DNA from: Vulcanisaeta thermophila
GTDB lineage: Archaea; Thermoproteota; Thermoprotei; Thermoproteales; Thermocladiaceae
DNA length: 64,000 nucleotides
Direction: 5' to 3'
Assembly (NCBI RefSeq): GCF_001748385.1
Contig: NZ_BCLI01000004.1
Location: 558,001 to 622,000, forward strand
The notes beneath the pieces were generated by a model. The model was not told the origin of the DNA. It saw nothing but the letters and a program-made list of their open reading frames with translations, and made no database searches. The translations under genes were made by a program, and so were the position numbers. Positions 51,974 through 60,766 of this stretch are shown here, in pieces; the stretch's first letter is position 1, and each line of letters begins with the position of its first letter.

Positions 51974-53494
51974 TTATGAATATAGTTTGTTTATTTCTAT
52001 TGCGTGTGCTATGTTTAGTATTGTTTCTTCGTTTAAGTGTTTGGTTACTAGCATCATTCCAATTGGTAATCCGTTTAATTTACAGCAGGGTATTGATAGT
52101 GCTGGGTGTCCGGTTACGTTGAATGGTGCGGTATTGTATAGCATGCCGGCTGTCATTAATAGCATTAGTTCAGGTGTTGGGTTGTCTATGAATTTGAGTG
52201 GTTTTTGTGGGGTGGTGGGCATGAGTAATGCGTCGAATTTTGTTAATGCATTGTCGTAGACTTTTCTTAGATCTAATGCTAGGTTTCTGGCTTTTGCATA
52301 GTATACGTTGTTGTACCTGGTTATCATGTAGTAGCCGAGTACTGCGGCTGCCTTAACGTTTAATGGTAATTCACTGGACATGGTTTTGAGGACATTGCCA
52401 AAGAATTCGGCTAATTGCCATTCGAGGTAGCCGCTTCTCCAGCCGACCCCTGAGGCTAGGAGCATATTGGCTACAGCGCCTTCGATCATTATTGGTGTCC
52501 AGATGGTCATGCCTAACTTGTGCATTGGTATTGAAACCTCCTCAACGTTTGCTCCTAGGTCGCGTAGTTTATCGGCGGCTTCCTTGACGGCCTTGTTTAC
52601 ATCCTCCTCGGAAACGGGCCATTCAAAGCCCTCCTTTACGATTCCTATTTTTAATCCCTTAATGCTGCCCGTGAGCAATTTTGTGTAAGGTTTGACAGGG
52701 GGTCTTGGTAGGTCGCTGGGTTGCCTGGGATCTAGGTCGTCTCTGCCTGCAATAACCTCAAGTGCTATGGCTAAGTCCTCGACTCTGCGTGCTATTGGTC
52801 CCGCGTGGTCTAATGTGGGTTCTATTGTGGCGATTCCTGTGTATGGTACTAAGCCGTACGTTGGTTTAAGCCCGTAAACCCCACTCCATGCGCTTGGGAC
52901 CCTTATTGAGCCGCCCTGATCGGCGCCTATCGCTACATCGCATACGCCTGTAGCGACGGCTACGGCTGCGCCGCTAGATGAGCCACCACTCATGTATTCG
53001 GGGTTAATAGGGTTTAGTACTGGTGTTGGGTATGATGTGAAGCTGCCACCTGAGAAGCTGAGTGCTTCACAGGTTGTTTTTGCAACTATGTGTCCTCCTT
53101 CGTTAAGTATTCTTATGACGACGGTAGCATCAATTTCGGGTACAAAGCCCTCGAGTATTTTTGAGCCGTGTAGCATTGGTACGCCAGCGATCATCACGTT
53201 ATCCTTAACGCAGAATTTCTTGCCGTTAAATTTACCATTGTCTTTGCCCTTGATGTCAGTGAGGAAGGCTATGGCACCGTAAGGATTCTCCTGAGGGTTT
53301 GGTCTTCTCCATGTCCTGGAGTAGGGTGCACGTAATGAGTTGGAGGTTTCGTCGCTGATTTTATCAAGTTCATTATATGATAGTATTAGTAATTTAATTG
53401 CGGATTGTATTGCTGTGATTTCCTCATCGTTTAGGTGAATACCTATTTTTGTGGCTAAATCCCTGATTTCTGTGGCTGAGGGGGTTCTGGGCAT
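51974..53494 (-). CDS. Amidase (amidase-signature family)
   Basis: Ser-cisSer-Lys hydrolase of 506 residues. The triad is visible: Lys 97 in C-V-K-D-N-V, the cis-Ser in M-S-G-G-S-S-S-G near 172, and nucleophile Ser 196 in D-Q-G-G-S-I-R-V-P. It could cleave aliphatic or aromatic amides; GatA-type tRNA amidation is unlikely because no gatB/gatC neighbours exist. Codon choice is more T-rich than in most of the window. With the permease and formamidase 0.8 kb upstream it forms an amide-use group. An AT-rich promoter (53525-53545) precedes the ATG. Confidence 0.82.
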   Translation of the reverse strand: MPRTPSATEIRDLATKIGIHLNDEEITAIQSAIKLLILSYNELDKISDETSNSLRAPYSRTWRRPNPQENPYGAIAFLTDIKGKDNGKFNGKKFCVKDNVMIAGVPMLHGSKILEGFVPEIDATVVIRILNEGGHIVAKTTCEALSFSGGSFTSYPTPVLNPINPEYMSGGSSSGAAVAVATGVCDVAIGADQGGSIRVPSAWSGVYGLKPTYGLVPYTGIATIEPTLDHAGPIARRVEDLAIALEVIAGRDDLDPRQPSDLPRPPVKPYTKLLTGSIKGLKIGIVKEGFEWPVSEEDVNKAVKEAADKLRDLGANVEEVSIPMHKLGMTIWTPIMIEGAVANMLLASGVGWRSGYLEWQLAEFFGNVLKTMSSELPLNVKAAAVLGYYMITRYNNVYYAKARNLALDLRKVYDNALTKFDALLMPTTPQKPLKFIDNPTPELMLLMTAGMLYNTAPFNVTGHPALSIPCCKLNGLPIGMMLVTKHLNEETILNIAHAIEINKLYS

Positions 53495-54070
53495 GTGTCT
53501 GTGTTACCTTGTATTTAATAAATATTTTGGATAGGAAAAATATATAATTATCTACACCTAGCATATAGCTAGAGAGTTTGTTATTGAGAATTTTATAGAT
53601 GCGGGGCAATAATTCATAAGTATTAAAATTACGCACTAACATAATGCTTAATGAGGAGGGACTAGCGGCACATTACTTGAATGAATCAGTAGATAATGCG
53701 TTGAGAAGTACATTTTTCACAAAGCAAATCTAGTAAAATAGTCTTAAGTACCGGGCATAATCGTGACATAGAGATAACAAGGCAGGGTTAATACTACGGT
53801 TATACCCAAGATAATGAGGATAATTAAGGGTGAAGTAGCTAATAGAAAGAACATAACTATATTAGCCATCTTCCCTGAATTATTAATTGCCTGGGTGTGG
53901 GTTATTGGGGTTATATTGTGAGGGCTATGGTGGAGAATGTAGCATTAAATATTAATGGGCATTTTAGTAAGCCTTTTATGCATATTGCTTTCATTAATAT
54001 AATAACATTGTCATAGCACCTAAAATCGCATCCTCCTTGAGGAAGCTCACGTACTCACTACATGTGTTCT

Positions 54071-54092
54071 TCAGAACTACGCAAAGTTCTGA
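54071..54092. repeat. Hairpin in the gene-poor gap
   Basis: TCAGAACT (54071-54078) and AGTTCTGA (54085-54092) form a perfect 8-bp stem with a 6-base loop ACGCAA. Hairpins like this occur at ends of IS200/IS605-type elements, but no transposase or TnpB sequence is visible beside it. Confidence 0.4.
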
Positions 54093-54271
54093 GTCCCTAA
54101 TGAGCTGAAGGATCTAATGGATTTTAGTAACTGGTTCTCTAGGGTTAATCTGAGCCGTTGATCAAGAATGTTCGAAGTCACTGTCCCATGTTATCTAATG
54201 GGTGGTTATGGGAATAATGGATAGAGGTATTATTTCAGGAGTATTCTATAGGGGATTTATTTAGGGTAAAG

Positions 54272-54284
54272 CTTAAAAATTTAT
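54272..54284 (+). promoter_or_regulatory. TATA box of the second APC permease gene
   Basis: CTTAAAAATTTAT lies about 30 bases before the ATG at 54309, consistent with a leaderless start there rather than at the GTG 54300. Confidence 0.5.
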
Positions 54285-54308
54285 AGACTACATAGCTCCG
54301 TGGGTTCC

Positions 54309-55694
54309 ATGGATTCTTCAACCGGTTTAAAAAGAGGTGTTGTGACTTTTCTAGAACTTGTTTTTCAGTCCATAAGTTTCACGGCCCCTGGTATAGCTGC
54401 CCTGGCTACGCTTAGTGGTGCAGTGGCCTTTGCCTATGGTTCCACACCCCTCGCTGTGCTCTTGGCTGCATTTGGTGTTGCCTCAGCTGCATATGCGGTT
54501 TATGAATTCTCGCTTAAGGTGGCGTCCAGTGGTGGGTATTATAGGTATATTGAGAGGGGATTTGGTCCTAGGGTTGGTACCTGGGGTGGTTGGTTGTACA
54601 TATTGTACGCGGGCATTGGAGCAACGCCATTCATTTACCTTGAGACAGCCTTAACAGTTCAGTATGGCTTGTCTGCATTGGGTGTTAACTTACCGGATTG
54701 GTCCTGGTACCCGCTGGGTATTGCTGATGCCCTGCTTGCCTTGGTGCTGCCTTACCTGGGAATTAAGCCCTCGGTTAGGTACATGCTGTGGACTGGTATG
54801 ATAGAGATGGCGGCTTTAATGCTCGGTGGCGCAATAATAATTGCCCTGTCCCCAAGGCCCTGGGATCCACTTGTATTTACACCAACCTACGCTCCCGGTG
54901 GTTGGTCGGGTGTTGGTATGGGCTTGATCTTCGCCTTCACGGCATTTGCTGGCTGGGGCTCTATGGTATTCTTAGGTGCAGAGGCTAAGGAGGCGCACAT
55001 GAATATTAGGAGGGGTGTCATAACAGTGATACTACTGCTTTCAGTATTCTTCGTGTTCATGAGCTATGCCTTGATAATAGGCTGGGGGCCCAGTAATGCC
55101 TCTACTTATTTTCAATACTTCATACCTGGAATTGTAGAGGCCGTTAAGTACGGCTTATATCCTATGGCCGTAATATGGTTAATACTTGTAATAAATAGTG
55201 GGTTTACCGATACAATGGCCATACTCAATGCAGTCTCTAGAGATATCTACACAATGTCTAGGGATAATGCCTTGCCTCGGTGGTTTTCAATTACTCATCC
55301 TAAGTATAGGACGCCTCATAGGGCGTTGGTTATTGATACGGTAATTGGCTTGATATTATTCACGGTGCTCGGCTGGACGTTGGGGCCATTAAATGCGTTC
55401 TTAATCACTGGTCTTTGGGGTGGTATTGCTACATCCATAGAGCATTTACTGGTGAATACGGCACTACCTTTGTACTCGAGGAAAAAGGGGTTCTTCAAGT
55501 GGACGCATGTTGTTGTGCCTTCGATATCGTCTGTACTTTACATATTCGTCCTTTACGCCACCGCAGTAACCACCGCAGTAAGCTTGCCGGTAATCATTGC
55601 GGCCATTTTCCTAGTGGCCTGGTTCGTGGCCACAGCAATTATATCCTGGGTAAGACCAGCAAAACCCCAAATCGAAGCTGGTGAGGAGTTATGA
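54309..55694 (+). CDS. APC-superfamily permease, second copy
   Basis: A 461-residue transporter with about 12 predicted helices. The N-terminal G-V-V-T-F-L-E-L-V-F-Q-S-I-S-F-T-A-P-G-I helix and the Y-R-Y-I-E-R-G-F-G-P-R-V-G-T-W segment are typical of the amino acid permease/APC group. It differs clearly from the permease at 35.7 kb. The formamidase gene starts within its last codons (ATGA overlap), so the two are translationally coupled and the permease likely imports an amide, amine or amino acid used by the neighbours. Confidence 0.85.
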   Translation: MDSSTGLKRGVVTFLELVFQSISFTAPGIAALATLSGAVAFAYGSTPLAVLLAAFGVASAAYAVYEFSLKVASSGGYYRYIERGFGPRVGTWGGWLYILYAGIGATPFIYLETALTVQYGLSALGVNLPDWSWYPLGIADALLALVLPYLGIKPSVRYMLWTGMIEMAALMLGGAIIIALSPRPWDPLVFTPTYAPGGWSGVGMGLIFAFTAFAGWGSMVFLGAEAKEAHMNIRRGVITVILLLSVFFVFMSYALIIGWGPSNASTYFQYFIPGIVEAVKYGLYPMAVIWLILVINSGFTDTMAILNAVSRDIYTMSRDNALPRWFSITHPKYRTPHRALVIDTVIGLILFTVLGWTLGPLNAFLITGLWGGIATSIEHLLVNTALPLYSRKKGFFKWTHVVVPSISSVLYIFVLYATAVTTAVSLPVIIAAIFLVAWFVATAIISWVRPAKPQIEAGEEL

Positions 55695-56626
55695 TCACTA
55701 TTGACGGGACTAAGGAGGAGAACTTGCACTTTAAGTGGAGTCCCGATCTAAGACCCATTGCTTATGTTAGGGATGGTGATGAGGTTAGGGTCATAATACC
55801 GGACTCCTCAACAATGCAGATAAAGCCGGGTATGACTACGGAGGATCTAGCCAAGCTGAGTTCCTCAAAGTTTGATGCAGCAGTCGGGCCTATCTATGTT
55901 GAGGGTGCTGAGCCTGGTGATGCCTTAGCCATTGATATACTGGATATACAGGTGGGTGATTGGGGTTGGTCCGCAATACTTAGTTTCATAGGTCTATTAA
56001 AGGGTAGGTTTAGGGATTTACTCGTTCATTGGAGAATTAGTAATGGCTATGCCGAGACCATGGGCGAGTTCCTCAGGGGCATTAGGGTGCCTGTTAGGCC
56101 ATTCCTTGGGGTTATTGGGGTTGCGCCTAGGGATGGTGTGTTCGGCATGATACCACCGCAGTACTTCGGTGGTAATATGGATAATAGGCTTCATGGGGTT
56201 GGGGCCAGGGTTTACTTACCTGTTAGTGTGAGGGGTGCGTTGCTGTCGCTGGCTGATCCGCACGCTAGCCAGGGAGATGGCGAGGTCACGGGCACGGCGA
56301 TAGAAACGAATGCGACTGTTAAGATTAGGGTTAACGTCGTTAAGGGCTTGAACATAAGGAGGCCGTTCACGGTGGCCCCAGTTAGGGATGAGCCTACAGA
56401 TGTCATTGCAACCATGGGAATATCCAATGACCTGTATCAAGCGGCTAGGGATGCTCTTGAGGATATGCTGTCAATATTGGGTAAGCTATATGGCTTGACG
56501 CCTGAGGAGGGTTATGTGTTGAGTAGTGTAGTTGGTAATCTGAGGATCTCAGAAATAGTTGATGAGCCAAACTATGTGGTAACGTTAACAATACCAAGGA
56601 ATATACTAGAAAGACGAAAAAATTAG
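55691..56626 (+). CDS. fmdA: Acetamidase/formamidase family protein
   Basis: A 311-residue FmdA-type hydrolase that releases ammonia from short-chain amides. The family features are V-G-P-I-Y-V-E-G-A-E-P-G-D, G-G-N-M-D near residue 160 (metal-binding loop), D-P-H-A-S-Q-G-D-G-E-V near 190 and R-D-E-P-T-D near 235. Together with the coupled permease and the amidase across the gap it forms a nitrogen-scavenging module. No regulator is seen next to it. Confidence 0.88.
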   Translation: MITIDGTKEENLHFKWSPDLRPIAYVRDGDEVRVIIPDSSTMQIKPGMTTEDLAKLSSSKFDAAVGPIYVEGAEPGDALAIDILDIQVGDWGWSAILSFIGLLKGRFRDLLVHWRISNGYAETMGEFLRGIRVPVRPFLGVIGVAPRDGVFGMIPPQYFGGNMDNRLHGVGARVYLPVSVRGALLSLADPHASQGDGEVTGTAIETNATVKIRVNVVKGLNIRRPFTVAPVRDEPTDVIATMGISNDLYQAARDALEDMLSILGKLYGLTPEEGYVLSSVVGNLRISEIVDEPNYVVTLTIPRNILERRKN

Positions 56627-56686
56627 TTTTAGCGATATGTTAGTGTTAAATTATGTCGCATATCCATTACGCTTAACTATTACTAA

Positions 56687-57085
56687 TTAAATTCTCTTTC
56701 TGTCGAAGACCTCCGAAAAACCAATACCCAGGTATAATGGGCCGTCAATCACCAGAACACTGCTTCCCAGGGATTCCTTACTCACGGCTTCAACGGCTCT
56801 GTTCTCCAGGTTCATTCGTAATTCATCACCTATCAGTGTATCATTCTTAATGGATGAGTAGTATGCACCATTCTCAACATCGCTTTTGACCCTTATCCCC
56901 TTGATCTTCCCATCAATTTCCCTTAAAACCTCCTCACCAGCCTTTAACCCAATGAACGCCTCACCACCCAGATCCAAGGCCTTACCCATCAAGCCCGGGT
57001 GAGTGCTCAAAGGTACGCCATTATAGTTCCATATTGATTTTGCGTCATCCTTGCTTTTTAAATACTCCTTAAGCTCCCCATACAT
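56687..57085 (-). pseudogene. Truncated NurA-like nuclease fragment
   Basis: A 132-codon frame starting at ATG 57085. It contains E-N-R-A-V-E-A-V near residue 94 and V-L-V-I-D-G-P-L-Y-L near 110, a pair resembling the second motif region of the NurA 5'-3' nuclease, which normally runs to 300 or more residues. Here the protein stops soon after, so the C-terminal catalytic half is missing. The frame continues 12 codons upstream to 57121, but that part is antisense to the duplicated nfi fragment. The family assignment is moderate; it may alternatively be a short diverged member. Confidence 0.45.
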
Positions 57086-57209
57086 ACCTACGTTGTTATC
57101 CTTTAGGGAGTTGAAGCCCATGGTGGGCTCCTACATGAGACTCAGGGAGAAACCCCAGGTGGTGCTGGTGGACGGGCACGGCAGGGCCTGCGCCAGAGGG
57201 TTTAGTTAG
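57078..57209 (+). pseudogene. Endonuclease V gene fragment (partial duplicate of nfi)
   Basis: One frame reads P-Y-I-P-T-L-L-S-F-R-E-L-K-P-M-V-G-S-Y-M, continues through V-D-G-H-G-R-A, then diverges and stops at 57207-57209. The stretch 57084-57187 is exactly identical to nfi 49820-49923 in the opposite orientation. Just left of the exact part, the P-Y-I codons match the nfi protein but differ at two bases. Both ends of the gene are missing, so it is not functional. Confidence 0.85.
57084..57187 (+). repeat. 104-bp exact repeat, copy in the fragment patch
   Basis: Identical to the minus strand of 49820-49923 in nfi, so the two copies form an inverted pair about 7.2 kb apart. Recombination between them could invert the intervening segment that contains thiI, the amidase and the permease/formamidase genes. 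Confidence 0.9.
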
Positions 57210-57345
57210 GGTTACTGGCATAGTGACCCTGGACTCCGTGATAAGGTCGCTACCTGAGTTCATTGGTAGGGAGAGCCTGGTTAGGCTTAATGCCGAGGCC
57301 GTTAAGATGGGTTATGACCGAGGTGTATGGGCATACCTTAATTAA
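57205..57345 (+). pseudogene. C-terminal fragment of a 2-oxoacid:ferredoxin oxidoreductase gamma subunit
   Basis: The frame reads V-T-L-D-S-V-I-R-S-L-P-E-F-I-G then L-V-R-L-N-A-E-A-V-K-M-G-Y-D and ends at TAA 57343-57345. The L-N-A-E-A motif followed by a G-Y segment is the C-terminus of gamma subunits of POR/IOR-type enzymes. It is not the same as the intact porC at 43.7 kb, which ends differently. It directly abuts the nfi fragment, and no start codon or N-terminal part exists. Confidence 0.65.
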
Positions 57346-57374
57346 CCAATGATTAACCTGGGATGTTTCACCGC

Positions 57375-57992
57375 CTAGAGCCTGAGGGGTTGGAGTGGTA
57401 TTGTTTCTTCGCTTGTTCCATTGCTCGTTATTGTGAGTATGTCTATGCCGTCCCCAGACACTGGGTCCCTGGATATGCTCTGGGCTATGGCCTTCACGGC
57501 CAGGTCCCTGGCCTCCTTAACGCTCATACCACTCCTGTAATTGCTCTCCAGGATCGCGATGGCCAGTTTGGTCCCCGTGCCCACCGCTGCGTAGTCGTCC
57601 TCTATTAATGAGCCCAGGGAGTCCATTATGAAGAGGTGGGGCCCCTCATCATCCACACCGCCCACGATCACCTCCACGAAGTATGGGAGTATCCTGTTTG
57701 AGAATAGTACGTAGGATAGTAACTTGGCGGCTGACCTAATACTGGGCCTTGTTTTTGTGTCCATTGCGTAGAGTGACATGTATGCCTTGGCTATCTTTGT
57801 CAGGACCTGCATGTCAGCCACTATGCCTATTGAGGCAATCCCAATATTATCATTAACCTTAAACACCTTCTTACCAGACCTACTGAACATTGTGAATCCG
57901 TAGGAAACCCTCTTCTCAGCCGCTAAAACCACACCATCACTCGCCTTTATACCCACGGCGGTCCCAGTTATTAGCTCCTCCACTGATGACAT
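57375..57992 (-). CDS. psmB: Proteasome beta subunit, apparently non-catalytic type
   Basis: Beta subunit of the 20S proteasome (205 residues). The fold is intact: D-G-V-V-L-A-A-E-K-R, S-G-K-K-V-F (active-site Lys position), and G-S-L-I-E-D-D-Y-A-A-V-G-T-G. At the N-terminus the sequence is T-G-T-A-V-G-I; aligned without gaps to catalytic subunits (T-T-T-V-G-I), the essential Thr1 position holds Gly 10, while Thr lies one residue before and one after. This resembles the inactive beta1-type subunit of crenarchaea, which works with a separate catalytic beta2. The ATG at 57992 is preferred to the TTG just upstream. It is divergent from the next gene. Confidence 0.85.
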   Translation of the reverse strand: MSSVEELITGTAVGIKASDGVVLAAEKRVSYGFTMFSRSGKKVFKVNDNIGIASIGIVADMQVLTKIAKAYMSLYAMDTKTRPSIRSAAKLLSYVLFSNRILPYFVEVIVGGVDDEGPHLFIMDSLGSLIEDDYAAVGTGTKLAIAILESNYRSGMSVKEARDLAVKAIAQSISRDPVSGDGIDILTITSNGTSEETIPLQPLRL

Positions 57993-58045
57993 CAAATCAA
58001 TGGGTTAAGGAGCATTTATAAATTTAAGCTCAGTAATTACCATTA

Positions 58046-58372
58046 ATGAGCACCCTGGTTAAAGACCTAAATGGTGTGAGTATCCAGTGTGACATGGATT
58101 ATGGGAAGTACGTCATTAATGGCGTTAATTACGTACCCTGCACCCTAACCACCAAAAATGCGGAGCTGGTACTAAAGGTACTCAGCAACTACCTAACCAA
58201 GAACCCCCACTACTCGTCGGTGACACTGAGGCTCCTAACTAGTAATTCCCTGGAGATCAGGATACCAAGGACGTTACTAGATGCTGGTGAGTCCTTCGGT
58301 GAGTTTGTGGACTTACTACTCCACATGATCATTGGAATCAGGGAATGCGCGGCATTAATAGGCGTTAAGTAA
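58046..58372 (+). CDS. Conserved-looking hypothetical protein
   Basis: A 108-residue cytoplasmic protein with alternating beta segments and a C-terminal amphipathic helix; two cysteines near residues 15 and 32 and one near 102. No family is recognised. It shares a short AT-rich spacer with psmB, so the two divergent genes may be co-regulated. The next membrane protein starts 33 bases downstream on the same strand. It is kept as real because of codon quality, start context and lack of a competing frame. Confidence 0.5.
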   Translation: MSTLVKDLNGVSIQCDMDYGKYVINGVNYVPCTLTTKNAELVLKVLSNYLTKNPHYSSVTLRLLTSNSLEIRIPRTLLDAGESFGEFVDLLLHMIIGIRECAALIGVK

Positions 58373-58405
58373 TTGTTAAATACGCAATTAAGCTGGAATC
58401 ATTAA

Positions 58406-60766
58406 ATGGTGCTTAAACGATATGGTGACCACTGGGGCGGGGCGATACTGGGTTTTTCAATTTACCTCATAACAGTGATAGAGATCGCCTACGTAATGCT
58501 CCAAATCCTCGGTGGTAATGCTGATTACCAGGTTGGGCTGGGCAGCATAATAATCAATGCAGTTATGCATAACATTGCCAGCCCCTACACCGCACTTCAA
58601 TCATTATTACTGGGGCCATTCATAACCGGTGGTTTGGGTTTGATCATAATACCAGTATTCATAGCCCTAACGAATACGTTAGTGGGTATTTACACGTATA
58701 AGTTAGTGATCATTAGGGGCTTGGGACCTGCCTATGCACTGCCAATCACATTAATGGCCGTGTTGAATCCCTACGTAATCAACTCCCTAGTCAACCCATG
58801 GCAACCCCAAACCCTAGCCCTGGCGCTGGGTGTCATGCTTTACTACTACGTGGATGTTGATAGCACGGTCGCGAGCCTGGCGGTTTCGGCATTACTCTCG
58901 GTATTGAGCCCATACACGAGTATCCTATCCATAATGATCCCGCTAATGCATGGGGCCGCCAGGAAGGGGCTTAATGAGTCTGGTTATTACGCATTGACCC
59001 TGGGGGTCATAGCGGTGGTTTACTACCTAATAATGCATGCCGTGCCCATATCAATAACACCAATCATCACCACACAGTACCTAGTGAATAGGCTTGTTGA
59101 GGATTTAGCCTCCACCGCATTCCTGCAACTGGCTTTTCTTGACACAGGTGTTGCGGCCATAGCCTCATCATTAATATCGAGCATCTCCACACTGGTTATA
59201 CTACCACCTATGCTTGTAATAACAGTAATAGAGGCGCTGGTTAGGTTGAGGGAGAGGAGGCTTGCCTGGCTTGTGCTTGTTATCTCCATAATAATGACGT
59301 TATTATTAACCGCAATCTCACCCCTATGGCCCATCCTAAAGGGAATAAACGTGATTAATTACAACTGGGAACCAGTGAGCAGGGGCGAGGCTGTGATCTA
59401 TGACTTAGTGAGCCTAGCACCCCAGGGGCTGGTGAAGACCCCACCCTTTGCCTCCATGGCCTCACTCCTAGTGAAACCTGGGTCGAAATTCATTGGTAGT
59501 GTTGTGCCTCTGGGCCCCAGGAATGGTACTTATGCCATATGCGGTGATTATGAATTGGTAATTAATGGTTATGAGGGCATCACTAAGGTGAATGGATTAT
59601 CCCTAACCATTAGTGCCGAGGACATGCGGGTTAATACGAGTAGTTACGTAATTAATAATGGATTCTTAACAATACTTGCCGGTGCATACCAGAGGTTCAT
59701 AAACGTCAGTGGTTACGTGATTAATTTACCGCCGGGGCGGTACTTAGTATCCACGTTACTTAGGGTTGAAGGGGTTACTAATTACCAGAATATTACCGAG
59801 ATTAGGGTAATAAGTGTAAAACCATCTGGCGGTGTATTGCCCGTTAATTCACAATCAACCGTGTCATTCAATGTATACCTCAATGCGTCATTCCTAAGGT
59901 ACTTCATAATCTATGGCGTCTCGTACACAACCAATGAGGCCCAGGTCACACTGAAGCTCATTGGGAATGGCACGGTGATTTACGTGGGTAATTCCACGGC
60001 ACCACCAATAACCTCAGGCTTATCCCCACACCCAATCACATTCGTTATTAATGAGCAGGTACCAGGTGGTAATTACGAGATTGAGATCGCACCAAACCAG
60101 CCCATGATAATTTACGTAAGCACAGCCCCAGGGTTTACATTGAACATAGTAAGTTCTGGATTCACATACACATACCCCAACGAGGCACCAGGCTTCGCAA
60201 TTATCTACCTAATTAACGCTACGAGGCCCATCACCAAGGCCGCAATTAACGCGTCATTGATCATCATGGACGAGGAAGCGCATGTGAGTATTAATGGTTC
60301 TGGCGATTACGTACTCAACACAACAATCACTACACAGCAATGGGTTAATGCATCAATCAATGTACTGATTGTATCATCAACGCCAGCCTTACCTTTTAAC
60401 ATAACCGTAGGCCCCCTGGTGGTGAGGTCCCTGGAGCAGCGTGAATGCCCCACACCACCCATGGTCCACCTGGCCCTAGACCCATGGGGTTTAATAAGGT
60501 ACTTACTACTCTGGTCCCCACTACCCATTGCACTTGGCGCCTTACCATGGACTAGGTTCGGCGGTGCCGTTAGGCGTTTTAGGAGGTATTTCGTAATCCT
60601 TGGTTTGGTGCTTATGCTCCTATTCTACGTGGTCTGGATCCTCGGCTTCCTAAACATAGTACCCACTCTGTATAACGAGGCCGTGCTAAGGGTATTCGGT
60701 GCATTATTCCTAGTGGGTCTGGTTATGACGGTGCTATTCATGGCAATGGGCTCAACCCCTCATTAA
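58406..60766 (+). CDS. Large membrane protein with extracytoplasmic beta-rich domain, unknown
   Basis: A 786-residue protein: about nine to ten membrane helices in residues 1-310, a roughly 380-residue exported domain rich in Asn, Thr, Val and N-x-S/T glycosylation motifs, and two to three helices at about 705-780. No catalytic motif of glycosyltransferases (no D-x-D loop after helix 1) is obvious, so a glycan or polymer enzyme is only a guess. It overlaps the convergent DUF998 gene by 15 bases. A role in the cell envelope is likely from its layout. Confidence 0.6.
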   Translation: MVLKRYGDHWGGAILGFSIYLITVIEIAYVMLQILGGNADYQVGLGSIIINAVMHNIASPYTALQSLLLGPFITGGLGLIIIPVFIALTNTLVGIYTYKLVIIRGLGPAYALPITLMAVLNPYVINSLVNPWQPQTLALALGVMLYYYVDVDSTVASLAVSALLSVLSPYTSILSIMIPLMHGAARKGLNESGYYALTLGVIAVVYYLIMHAVPISITPIITTQYLVNRLVEDLASTAFLQLAFLDTGVAAIASSLISSISTLVILPPMLVITVIEALVRLRERRLAWLVLVISIIMTLLLTAISPLWPILKGINVINYNWEPVSRGEAVIYDLVSLAPQGLVKTPPFASMASLLVKPGSKFIGSVVPLGPRNGTYAICGDYELVINGYEGITKVNGLSLTISAEDMRVNTSSYVINNGFLTILAGAYQRFINVSGYVINLPPGRYLVSTLLRVEGVTNYQNITEIRVISVKPSGGVLPVNSQSTVSFNVYLNASFLRYFIIYGVSYTTNEAQVTLKLIGNGTVIYVGNSTAPPITSGLSPHPITFVINEQVPGGNYEIEIAPNQPMIIYVSTAPGFTLNIVSSGFTYTYPNEAPGFAIIYLINATRPITKAAINASLIIMDEEAHVSINGSGDYVLNTTITTQQWVNASINVLIVSSTPALPFNITVGPLVVRSLEQRECPTPPMVHLALDPWGLIRYLLLWSPLPIALGALPWTRFGGAVRRFRRYFVILGLVLMLLFYVVWILGFLNIVPTLYNEAVLRVFGALFLVGLVMTVLFMAMGSTPH

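Larger units (their letters stand above)
53495..54308. other. Gene-poor AT-rich gap (about 0.8 kb)
   Basis: No supported gene is seen. Short frames exist (29 codons from 53644; 35 codons from 53816 on the plus strand; about 34 codons on the minus strand across 54071-54172) but none shows a known motif, promoter and length that would support it. The base composition is more AT-rich than the flanks, and the left part contains the amidase promoter. Decayed mobile-element DNA is a possible explanation. Confidence 0.4.

Noticed and set aside
53644-53923. Short frames of 29 and 35 codons in the gene-poor gap
   Set aside because: They have no recognised motif, weak start context and AT-rich composition; chance frames are likelier.
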